Source of the DNA: Mesorhizobium sp. AR07
Lineage (GTDB): Bacteria; Pseudomonadota; Alphaproteobacteria; Rhizobiales; Rhizobiaceae
Length of the DNA: 64,000 bases
Direction of reading: 5' to 3'
Assembly (NCBI RefSeq): GCF_024746815.1
Contig: NZ_CP080528.1
Location: 248,001 to 312,000 of the forward strand
The notes below the pieces were generated by a model. It was not told where the DNA came from. It did not search any database and was given only the letters and a program-made list of their open reading frames with translations. Both the position numbers and the translations under genes were made by a program. Shown here piece after piece: positions 44,952 to 52,461 of this stretch (the stretch's first letter is position 1; every line of letters starts with the position of its first letter).

Positions 44952-46067
44952 ATGCTACACACTGTCGTACAAGCAAACGACAGTCGCGGCCCTCGTCTGC
45001 CGGGCGGGGATTTGGATGAACATTGGCCCTTTTTGCCTATGTCCGCGACGTCTAATGGCATGGGTGTGAGGTACGGCGAACTGATAACAACACCGGCCGA
45101 TCTTTTCAAGTTGGCATCGGCCGGTTCGCCAACGCTGGCAGACATCGTCGTCCAAAACAAGGGTGCCGAAACCGGTCTGGGAGCACGGCTCGCCTCGGTC
45201 GATATATATGCAGTTGGTGCGTTGCTGCACAGCCTCAGTCTGAAGTTGCGGGAATCTGCAAGACTGGACCGGCAGGCCGCGCGTGACTGCGATATTGCCG
45301 CACAGGAAGCTGCTGCCAAGGCGCTTCGCGCTTCTGGGATATGTGAACTGGTCGGCACGCTCCTAACCTCGGCCTTCGCGATAGCCGGTGCGGGCGTCAG
45401 TATTATGGGCGCGAGCAAAGCACAGACTCGCTTCGATGCGAAGCTCAGCGGTTTGAACGGACCGGGTTTTCGGGCCGCAGAGCCATCTCCGAAGGCCAGC
45501 CAACCGCCCGCCGTTGACCAGAATAGGATCTACAGAGCGCTTCGCGCTTCTGGGATACGTGAGCTGGTCGGCACGCTCCTAACCTCCGCCTTCGCGATAG
45601 CCGGTGCGCGCGTGAGCACTAAGGGCGCGAGCAAAGCACGGACTCGCCTCGATGCGAAGCTCAGCGGTTCAAAGGAAGCGAGTTTCCGGGCTGACCTGCA
45701 GCAGCCTGAACCGAAGCTGGTCCCAGAGCCATCCCTACAGGCTAGCCAGCCGCCCCCCGTTGACCTGACTAGGATCTACAAAGCCCAGCAAGTCGCCCAC
45801 GAGACGACCATGATCTGGAGCGGCCTCGCCACGGGCATGAACGAGGTCGGTAAGATCCCAGGTGCCGCATTCAAAATGGGGGCAACCGGTGAGCAGGAGA
45901 AAAAGGCAAAGCTGGAAGCGGAGGGTACCAAGATGCGCTCTCGCGCCGACGACGAGAGTGAATTCAAGTTAGCGTATGAAAAGATGATCCAGGATGTTCT
46001 GGAAAAGCTTTCCGAAGTGAGACGCGCGGACGCTGACACGAGGAGCAAGATCGTCAACATGGGGTGA
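44952..46067 (+). CDS. sctB: SctB, YopD-like minor translocator with a duplicated membrane segment
   Basis: The 371-residue protein has a hydrophobic segment in a first copy (ELVGTLLTSAFAIAGAGVSI) and a nearly identical second copy (ELVGTLLTSAFAIAGARVST) 72 residues later. The C-terminus is amphipathic and coiled (ESEFKLAYEKMIQDVLEKLS then EVRRADADTRSKIVNMG), as in YopD/PopD/BopD. Those proteins have only one membrane segment, so the tandem copy is unusual. The ATG at 44952 follows GGAGAG. The order chaperone-SctE-SctB matches Ysc-type operons. Confidence 0.75.
   Translation: MLHTVVQANDSRGPRLPGGDLDEHWPFLPMSATSNGMGVRYGELITTPADLFKLASAGSPTLADIVVQNKGAETGLGARLASVDIYAVGALLHSLSLKLRESARLDRQAARDCDIAAQEAAAKALRASGICELVGTLLTSAFAIAGAGVSIMGASKAQTRFDAKLSGLNGPGFRAAEPSPKASQPPAVDQNRIYRALRASGIRELVGTLLTSAFAIAGARVSTKGASKARTRLDAKLSGSKEASFRADLQQPEPKLVPEPSLQASQPPPVDLTRIYKAQQVAHETTMIWSGLATGMNEVGKIPGAAFKMGATGEQEKKAKLEAEGTKMRSRADDESEFKLAYEKMIQDVLEKLSEVRRADADTRSKIVNMG
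45321..45780 (+). repeat. Tandem 216-bp duplication inside sctB
   Basis: The sequence starting GCGCTTCGCGCTTCTGGGAT at 45321 is repeated almost exactly from 45537. Similarity runs through the hydrophobic segment, SKAxTRxDAKLSG and a proline-rich linker up to the IYKAQ/IYRAL joint. High DNA identity indicates a recent in-frame duplication. The second unit has a slightly longer linker. Confidence 0.9.
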
Positions 46068-46108
46068 GAGCAGGAACAAGGTAATCTGCGCAGGAAAGGC
46101 CAGTGGCA

Positions 46109-46639
46109 ATGTCAAACGTGATCCCCCCAAATCAACTTTCTCGCGATGCGTCCAATATCCCCCGGGCCGGGGGCGACTTGAGCGCGTTGGCACTGCTAGT
46201 CCAGATAGAACGGTTTAGTCTTCTTGAGGATCAAGTTAGAGATGAATTCGACGACATGCAGAAGCGGAACGATTGGCTAAAGACCGCGAACTCCGCTCTG
46301 GCCGCGCTACGCGCTAACCGGCCTGACGACAAGGGAATACGGTCGTATGGCGAGTTTGTGGACGCGCACGGCGAGACCCAGAATACCCATCAGTGGATGC
46401 TCGCGAACGGCATCGCTATCGAGCAGAAAGCAGGCGATACCTCCGGTGTTCAGTCGGATTTCGATGCCGCTATCTCCAACCTGAAGGCGCGCATCGATAC
46501 CGAAAATAGCGAATCGCAGATGGCGCTCATTCGCCTGCAGTCTCTATTGGACAAAGTAAATCGGTGTGTTGAACTCGCGACCAACTTGGTGGCCAAGGAT
46601 GGCAAGGCCAAGGAGAACATCATCGCCAATATCAGGTAA
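46109..46639 (+). CDS. sctA: SctA-like tip/filament protein (EspA/Bsp22 type)
   Basis: The 176-residue hydrophilic protein is mostly helical. An N-terminal coiled coil reads ERFSLLEDQVRDEFDDMQKR. A C-terminal helix reads LKARIDTENSESQMALIRLQ, then SLLDKVNRCVELATNLVAKD, and the end is GKAKENIIANIR. This C-terminal pattern (D..NS.SQ...I.LQSL..K.N...E) is that of EspA and Bordetella Bsp22, which form the filament on the needle tip. The start at 46109 is 10 bases after AGGAAAGG. It follows the two translocator genes. The assignment is from remembered family patterns. Confidence 0.65.
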   Translation: MSNVIPPNQLSRDASNIPRAGGDLSALALLVQIERFSLLEDQVRDEFDDMQKRNDWLKTANSALAALRANRPDDKGIRSYGEFVDAHGETQNTHQWMLANGIAIEQKAGDTSGVQSDFDAAISNLKARIDTENSESQMALIRLQSLLDKVNRCVELATNLVAKDGKAKENIIANIR

Positions 46640-46721
46640 TGAGCGGATTGGTTGCCGAGGCGGACAGGATAAAAATCCCCGGTTCGCGAATCTAAGCTGA
46701 GAGAGCGGGGTGTGTGTACTG

Positions 46722-48812
46722 ATGGCCATTACTGGCAGGGATACTGCATTACTTTGTCTCTCCTGCTTACTATTACCTCTATGGGGGTGCTACGGCGGTG
46801 GTACGATTGCCGAGCGTGGGATTTTGCTGAATTCGCCGTCCTTCGTCCCGTCCGATTCCGCTCATGTGCGAGAAACTAGCGGGCCTCAGAGTCGAGGCTT
46901 TGAAGTGCCCGGGCAGAGGCCGGCGCAGCCAGTCGCAGCCACAGTGGAACGGAAGCTGCCGGTGGTATCGGATAGCAGGCGCGTAAGCCTCGACTATTCC
47001 AATGCGGACATCCGCCAAGTCGCGCAGGATGTCGTACGCGACGTTATGGGCATGCCCGTTACCATCGATCCTGGAGTTGGAGGGAAAATGACCCTTCATA
47101 CAGCCCGCCAGGTGCCCGCGAGTGAGGTGCCACGGCTGCTCGATAAAGCACTGGCGCCGCATGGCTATGGACTGGCTGCAGGAGATCAAGGAGTTCGGGT
47201 AGGGCGCTTGGTCGACCTCGCCGGCGGCGTGCAGAGCAACGTTCAAGTTATTCCTGTGCGGTATGTAGATCCGGCTGAGGTCATCGGGGTAATCCGACCG
47301 AACTTGGAGGAGGGTGTGCATCTTACGCCAGCGCCCGGAGGGAGGGGGATTGTTGTCAGTGGGCCGCCCGGATCCGTGAGTTCTGTGCGGGAACTGGTCG
47401 GCCTTTTTGACACCGACGCTATGCTTCACAAGTCATTCGCACTGTATAAGCTGTCTCGAGCGAGCCCGGCCGACATTGAGCGAGAACTCAGTTTGCTGTT
47501 TACGAAGAATGGCCAGGACAGAGTCCTTTTCCAATTTGCGGCGTTAGAGCGACTGAATGGTATCCTTGTTGTGGCAGAAGATTCTGCAGCTCTCAAGCAG
47601 GTCCGCCGAGCGATCATCAAACTGGATAGTTCGTCGGAGGCGACGGCTAACATTCACGTGCGCCCACTGCTGTACCGGCGGGCTTCGGAAATGGCCCAGG
47701 TGCTGGCGCAAACGTTCGGCGCTGACGCGATCAGTGCCGTCTCGCGTGCACAGCCTGCGGGAAGGTTCGGGAACCTATCCGTGGGAAGTGGCGCATCCAA
47801 TCAAGCAAGCCTGCCGGTAAATGTGCCAGGGTTGCCAGCCGAAATGCCCGATTCGAATGTCCCAAGTATACATCCGGTGGACGAAAGGGGGATGTCACCG
47901 AACCGCCTTGGCCTCTCGGCGCCGGTGCGTATCCAGGCGGACCAAGGACAGAACGCGCTGGTAGTGCTGGCAGCACCGCACGACTACAAGATCGTGGAGG
48001 CCGCGATCCGTCAGCTCGACGTCAAGCCTCGACAGGTTCTCATCCAAGCCATCATCGCCGAGGTGCGGCTGAACGATAGTCTGCGCTACGGGGTGGACTA
48101 TCTTCTCTCCACCAGGAGCTTGGGAGCAGTTCCAAATGGTTTGTCGTATGTGTTTCCCAGCACGGACGTCAACATCGTGTTACATGGGTTAAGCGCGCTT
48201 GGGGAGGTTAAGGTTGTATCGGCTCCTCGCATTCTGGCGGTCGACAATCAAACCGCCACGATCCAGGTGGGCGATCAGGTCCCGATCCTCGTCCGATCAT
48301 CGCAATCTAACATAAGCGAAAACTCACCCATCGTGAGCGATGTCGAGATGCGCGACACAGGGGTGATCTTGGCTGTTACGCCCAGAATTGGTGCCGGTGG
48401 TAGTATAACACTCGACACGTTTCAGGAGGTCAGCACCGGCAACAGGAACACGCTTACCAATGTTCAATCCCCGGTGATTTCGGTGCGCCGCCTCCAGAGT
48501 ACCGTATCGATGCGAAACGGCGACACGATCGCTATCGGCGGATTGATGCAAGATAGCACTAACCAAGCCAATTCCGGGGTTCCTGTGCTGAAGGACATTC
48601 CGCTTTTAGGGGGACTGTTCCGCAGCACGGAATACGGCAAGGAACGGACTGAGCTCTTGATATTGCTCAACCCCCGCGTGGTTGACAGTGACGCCGACGC
48701 AAGAGCGCTGACGCAGGAGCTGCGTGAAAAGTTCGAGTTGCTGGCCCCCGACCTGGGCCGCCGGCTAACGCCGGCAGCTCAGCCGCAACGGCCGGTCCCA
48801 AGGCGACGGTGA
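46722..48812 (+). CDS. sctC: Secretin with GspD-like architecture and lipoprotein signal (T3SS outer ring)
   Basis: Secretins form the outer-membrane ring. The signal CLLLPLWGCYGG has a lipobox. Residues about 85-160 form an N0 domain (RRVSLDYSNADIRQVAQDVV, PVTIDPGVGGKMTLH). Three N-domains follow (NVQVIPVRYVDPAEVIGVIR, NGILVVAEDSAALKQVRRAI, NALVVLAAPHDYKIVEAAIR). The C-terminal secretin domain has VLIQAIIAEVRLNDSLRYG, VKVVSAPRILAVDNQTATI and VPVLKDIPLLGGLFRSTEYG. The domain count and the DIPLLGGLF motif are those of type II GspD or related secretins. Rhizobial Rhc systems split this gene in two. An alternative GTG at 46710 has a closer ribosome site. Confidence 0.85.
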   Translation: MAITGRDTALLCLSCLLLPLWGCYGGGTIAERGILLNSPSFVPSDSAHVRETSGPQSRGFEVPGQRPAQPVAATVERKLPVVSDSRRVSLDYSNADIRQVAQDVVRDVMGMPVTIDPGVGGKMTLHTARQVPASEVPRLLDKALAPHGYGLAAGDQGVRVGRLVDLAGGVQSNVQVIPVRYVDPAEVIGVIRPNLEEGVHLTPAPGGRGIVVSGPPGSVSSVRELVGLFDTDAMLHKSFALYKLSRASPADIERELSLLFTKNGQDRVLFQFAALERLNGILVVAEDSAALKQVRRAIIKLDSSSEATANIHVRPLLYRRASEMAQVLAQTFGADAISAVSRAQPAGRFGNLSVGSGASNQASLPVNVPGLPAEMPDSNVPSIHPVDERGMSPNRLGLSAPVRIQADQGQNALVVLAAPHDYKIVEAAIRQLDVKPRQVLIQAIIAEVRLNDSLRYGVDYLLSTRSLGAVPNGLSYVFPSTDVNIVLHGLSALGEVKVVSAPRILAVDNQTATIQVGDQVPILVRSSQSNISENSPIVSDVEMRDTGVILAVTPRIGAGGSITLDTFQEVSTGNRNTLTNVQSPVISVRRLQSTVSMRNGDTIAIGGLMQDSTNQANSGVPVLKDIPLLGGLFRSTEYGKERTELLILLNPRVVDSDADARALTQELREKFELLAPDLGRRLTPAAQPQRPVPRRR

Positions 48813-48813
48813 A

Positions 48814-49089
48814 ATGGGAGCAGCTGACCAACCGGCGGTGGTTTTTCTCACTGGCTCGGCTGCGGATTGGGGCGCGGGCTGTCCATGGGTCGCTCAACTC
48901 TGTGCTGCAGGGGTCGCTATGCGAGGCGAAGCCGCCGCGTCCTCTCAACGGAAATGCGCGCGTTCGACTCCCGGGCAGATCGACTACTTCAAATGGTTAA
49001 ACTTTTATGCCGTGTTGCCGCAACTGATTTGGTGCAAGTGTAATGCGCCAAAAACAAGGTCTCGGCTAACCACAAGTCGCTTCCGTTAG
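48814..49089 (+). CDS. Small ORF after the secretin gene, unknown
   Basis: A 91-codon frame begins MGAADQPAVVFLTGSAADWG one base after the secretin stop. The first 40 residues look protein-like; the rest (KTRSRLTTSRFR) does not. It may be the start of a truncated gene. I do not recognise it. Confidence 0.25.
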   Translation: MGAADQPAVVFLTGSAADWGAGCPWVAQLCAAGVAMRGEAAASSQRKCARSTPGQIDYFKWLNFYAVLPQLIWCKCNAPKTRSRLTTSRFR

Positions 49090-49182
49090 ACTAGTCGCAC
49101 GAGCATGTGGACACCCAAAGCGTGACAATTCGGAAGGAATGACCGTGGTCAATTGCATTCTCGTTTGTACTTGTTTTGGACT

Positions 49183-50619
49183 ATGACGGGTATTGGTCGA
49201 CTTGGCAGCTCGTACAGTTGGCAAGTCAGAGTCAGCGGCGCGGAGGACACAGCTGGGCCCCGCGATCCTGCCTCTGGAGAAGGTGGCCCACAGTTCAATT
49301 CGCTCATGGATCGGACGCGCTCGGACCTTGAAACTCCAGAGGGTGGACCCGTTCGCACCGGTAATATCCTGCACGACGCGTCTCCCGATCCCTCTGTTGG
49401 CGCACGTGGGAGGCGGCGTGGTTTGCGCAGGGAGGAAAGCTGCTCGCATTTCGGAGACAAACCCTGGCACGGCGATCAGTCGGCCGAGGGCTCGCAATCG
49501 GTCGTGCGCCTGCCCCAGCGACACGATCGTGGCGCACTCAATCGGGAAGAAGGCTCCTCGCGCTCCGGTGACGAGCATTGGCGCGGCGATCGGACGGCCG
49601 TAGCCGCGCCGAGTGTCCATGCAAGCTTTGAGCGACCTGCTCCACGCTATTCAGACGAGCTTCTTGCCGCACTAAGAGCAATTTATCAAGCGCGCAACAT
49701 CTGTGGATTCTCGACAGAGGTAGTAAAGTGTTCCAACCGCCTGCGGATGCCGGATAAAACTACGTTTCTACAAAAGGCCGCCGTCGATTTTGACAGCAAA
49801 TACCTCTTGCGGTTGGAGGACGATATCGTCGCGGGGCGGTCATGGGGATACGCCACCACATGCAACGCGGTGAGCAAGGATGCGGGAGGGCAGGCGGGAA
49901 TAGAAGCTTGCAGGGCCCTTGCTGCTCGGATATCGGGGCTCGATCTCGCGCTGATGAGGCAGATCGAACCCAAAGCGCACTCACTCCTCGCATTGTCATT
50001 CGGTCGGGACCCATTGTCGACGAAATGTCGCGACGGAACGATCAGAATCGCTCAAATCTGTCACCAACAAAGCGGAGTACTTGGTGAGCTGAGTGGTCAA
50101 GATCTGTCGTTACGGGCAAATGGTTTCAGAAGGTGGCCGGAAGAGGCGCACTGTCGCCAAGCCACAGCCGCAATCGCAAATGAGATCGTTCGCCGCGGTA
50201 CCCGGATCGCTGGGTTTATTCCGCAGGACCTATCGCATCTCGCAAATGGATTCAGCAACTGGCCGAAGGACGAAGGCTACTGCCAAGCCGCAGGCGCGAT
50301 CGCCAGTGGGGTTGTTGTCCGCGCCAAACGCGCCCGTGGGCTCTCTCGCTTTTTTCCACTCGAGTTGGCGACCCTTCCGAACGGTTTCAGCAAGTGGCCC
50401 GAAGAGCCGAACATGCGTAGAGCTCGCCGTGGACGGGTCACGCAGGCACGTTTATTGCCGGAAGACCGCTACGGGGGAGCCAGGAGGGGGAGGCCACCCC
50501 GCAGATCGGGCGAGCCACTGATGCTGGTGCTCAACCCCGCAGCGATCCCGGTCCGTCGTCCTGCGTACGGGTGTAAAGCCCCGCTTGCGTATCAGGCAGG
50601 GGTGCTCGGCCGCTCATAG
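49183..50619 (+). CDS. SKWP-repeat effector-like protein
   Basis: The protein has about 478 residues, with a polar N-terminus (MTGIGRLGSSYSWQV) and no signal peptide, as in type III effectors. The C-terminal half holds about 42-residue repeats with cores DLSLRANGFRRWPEE, DLSHLANGFSNWPKD and ELATLPNGFSKWPEE. Linkers are of the type CRQATAAIANEIVRRGTRIAG. These match the SKWP (RipS) repeat family of Ralstonia type III effectors, which are much longer. After the third full core the pattern breaks, so the C-terminus may be truncated or frameshifted. A possible TtsI site upstream is not convincing. An effector role is inferred from repeats and location. Confidence 0.7.
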   Translation: MTGIGRLGSSYSWQVRVSGAEDTAGPRDPASGEGGPQFNSLMDRTRSDLETPEGGPVRTGNILHDASPDPSVGARGRRRGLRREESCSHFGDKPWHGDQSAEGSQSVVRLPQRHDRGALNREEGSSRSGDEHWRGDRTAVAAPSVHASFERPAPRYSDELLAALRAIYQARNICGFSTEVVKCSNRLRMPDKTTFLQKAAVDFDSKYLLRLEDDIVAGRSWGYATTCNAVSKDAGGQAGIEACRALAARISGLDLALMRQIEPKAHSLLALSFGRDPLSTKCRDGTIRIAQICHQQSGVLGELSGQDLSLRANGFRRWPEEAHCRQATAAIANEIVRRGTRIAGFIPQDLSHLANGFSNWPKDEGYCQAAGAIASGVVVRAKRARGLSRFFPLELATLPNGFSKWPEEPNMRRARRGRVTQARLLPEDRYGGARRGRPPRRSGEPLMLVLNPAAIPVRRPAYGCKAPLAYQAGVLGRS

Positions 50620-50653
50620 GGCCAATGAACGGGCCCATCAATGGCTCTCAGTC

Positions 50654-50682
50654 TCGTCAGCTTCTCGAAAGCTGACCTCCTA
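50654..50682 (+). promoter_or_regulatory. tts box (TtsI-binding promoter element)
   Basis: The 29-base element contains TCGTCAGCTTCTCGAAAGCT followed by GACCTCCTA. It fits the rhizobial tts-box consensus at every defined position as I recall it. It lies 78 bases upstream of the otsA start and in the same direction. TtsI, activated through NodD and flavonoids, binds such boxes to induce type III effectors. No ttsI gene lies in the window. Confidence 0.88.
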
Positions 50683-50760
50683 ATGTGAGCTCAAAAGTCC
50701 GCGACTAGCAGCTGCAATCTCCAAGACTGCATCAACTCGAGATCTAGACGGAGATGTAAA

Positions 50761-52440
50761 ATGGATAGAATCAATAACACTGTTTACGCGGCAGCCTCAC
50801 CCATGCAGCATGCAGCCTTTGATCACCACCTGCGCGAGGCAGCACAGCACCCAGCGCCGGCATCCAGCGCAGATCCTTCCCCTTGTGTTGGCTCTACCCA
50901 GCAAGAGGACCATCTCGGTGAGGCAGCCCAGCAACCAAAGCTTGTCGTCATCTCAAACCGCGTTTCGACATTTGACCCCCTGCAACCGAAGACGGGCGGC
51001 CTAGCCGCGGCCCTCGAGCCTGTCGTGGGATGTTTAGGCGCCCTCTGGATGGGGTCCTCGGGCAATTTGAGCGATGACAACGCCGCGACTGTGCAACTCA
51101 TGCCACGTGGCGAGGGGCATGTGGCGAGGCTCGATCTGCCGAGCGCGCACTATCCTGGGTACTATGGAGGTTTTGCGAATTCGACATTGTGGCCGGCGTT
51201 TCACTCGCTGCCCGACCGAATTTCGGGTTCGCGGCAGCATTATGAAAGCTATTGCGAGATCAACGCCTTCATGGCTCGCGCGGCGTTCGACTTTAGGGAT
51301 CGCGACGCATTCTGGGTGCATGATTATCACCTTATTCCGTTAGGCGCTGATCTGCATAGCCTCGGCATGGAGCGTCCGATCGGCTTCTTCCTACATACGC
51401 CATGGCCGGCGCCTGACATGGTGGAGCGAGTACCCAATCATCGTGAACTAATGCGATCGATGCTGGAGTACGATCTGCTCGGCTTTCAGACCAACTGTGA
51501 TCTGAATAACTTCCTTGCCTGCCTACGTTCCCATCTTGGATTGGAGAGCAAGAACGGCATAGTGATCTCGGAGCGTGGTCGGACACGTTGCCAAAAATTT
51601 CCGATCGGTATCGATCCCAAGCAGTTCTCAGAATATGCTCCGAAGTCGCTCGTGGAGCACGAAAAGGATATCTCGGTTGTGCGGAAGAAGTGCGATGGCG
51701 CGAAGCTTGCCATCGCCGTTGATCGGCTCGACTATACTAAGGGTATTGACAACCGGATCGAGGCCTTCAATCAGGTGTTCGCAGCCGAGCCGCGTAGCAT
51801 TTCGCTCTTACAGATCGCCTTGCCCTCACGCGCCGACGTCCAAGGCTATGGAGAGTATCAGGAGAATGTCGACAGGTTGGTCGCCCAGGTCAATAGCGAG
51901 CATCGCATCGGCGAATGGGAGCCGATTCAATATCAAAAGGAACCTTTCTCCCAAGCTAAACTCGCGGGTTATTACCGCGCCGCGCACGTCGGGGTAGTGA
52001 CACCCTTGCGTGACGGCATGAATCTGGTAGCGAAAGAATATGTCGCTTCGCAAGATCCGAGCGATCCCGGCGTTCTGGTCTTATCGAAGTTTGCAGGTGC
52101 GGCCGAAGACTTCAATCACAACGAAGCGCTGGTGGTGGATCCGAACCGCCCTGACGAAATCGCGACCGCGATTTCCAAAGCGGCCAACATGCCATGCGAA
52201 GAGCGCGTCCAACGCTGGCGGGGGATGATGGATAAACTTGAAGCATATACGATCCACGATTGGTCGGCGGACTTCGTTCGGGAACTGGACAAAGGCCGGG
52301 TCACGGTGCCAGCGGATCACTTCCGACATCTCGGCTTCGGCTGGATCAACCAGGCGCAATTGCCCTTGTACAGAACCGGCTCCGAGTTGGACGCCGCGCT
52401 GAAGCGCGCAATGGATAGACATTGGGTCCTGCCGACGTGA
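50761..52440 (+). CDS. otsA: Trehalose-6-phosphate synthase with effector-like N-terminal extension, tts-box controlled
   Basis: OtsA transfers glucose from UDP-glucose to glucose-6-phosphate. The catalytic part starts at about residue 60 (KLVVISNRVSTFDP). It keeps FWVHDYHLIPLGADL, GFFLHTPWPAPD, GFQTNCDLNNFL, AVDRLDYTKGIDNRIEAF, TPLRDGMNLVAKEYVASQ and LSKFAGAAEDFNHNEALVV, so it should be active. The first about 60 residues (MDRINNTVYAAASPM; two DHHLREAAQHP / DHLGEAAQQP units) are absent from housekeeping OtsA. They are polar and Ser/Ala/Gln-rich, like type III secretion signals. With the tts box this suggests a secreted enzyme or a symbiosis-induced isoform; secretion is inferred. Confidence 0.88.
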   Translation: MDRINNTVYAAASPMQHAAFDHHLREAAQHPAPASSADPSPCVGSTQQEDHLGEAAQQPKLVVISNRVSTFDPLQPKTGGLAAALEPVVGCLGALWMGSSGNLSDDNAATVQLMPRGEGHVARLDLPSAHYPGYYGGFANSTLWPAFHSLPDRISGSRQHYESYCEINAFMARAAFDFRDRDAFWVHDYHLIPLGADLHSLGMERPIGFFLHTPWPAPDMVERVPNHRELMRSMLEYDLLGFQTNCDLNNFLACLRSHLGLESKNGIVISERGRTRCQKFPIGIDPKQFSEYAPKSLVEHEKDISVVRKKCDGAKLAIAVDRLDYTKGIDNRIEAFNQVFAAEPRSISLLQIALPSRADVQGYGEYQENVDRLVAQVNSEHRIGEWEPIQYQKEPFSQAKLAGYYRAAHVGVVTPLRDGMNLVAKEYVASQDPSDPGVLVLSKFAGAAEDFNHNEALVVDPNRPDEIATAISKAANMPCEERVQRWRGMMDKLEAYTIHDWSADFVRELDKGRVTVPADHFRHLGFGWINQAQLPLYRTGSELDAALKRAMDRHWVLPT

Positions 52441-52461
52441 GCGTAGCAGACCATGTGTCGT

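Noticed and set aside
46722..48812. Secretin as part of a type II or Tad secretion cluster
   Set aside because: No other gsp, tad or pil gene is in the window, and it is embedded between T3SS translocator and effector-like genes; a T3SS role is more likely.
49030..49182. Possible tts box upstream of the SKWP-like gene
   Set aside because: Segments such as CGTGACAATTCGGAAGG resemble the box only with a gap and miss most defined positions.
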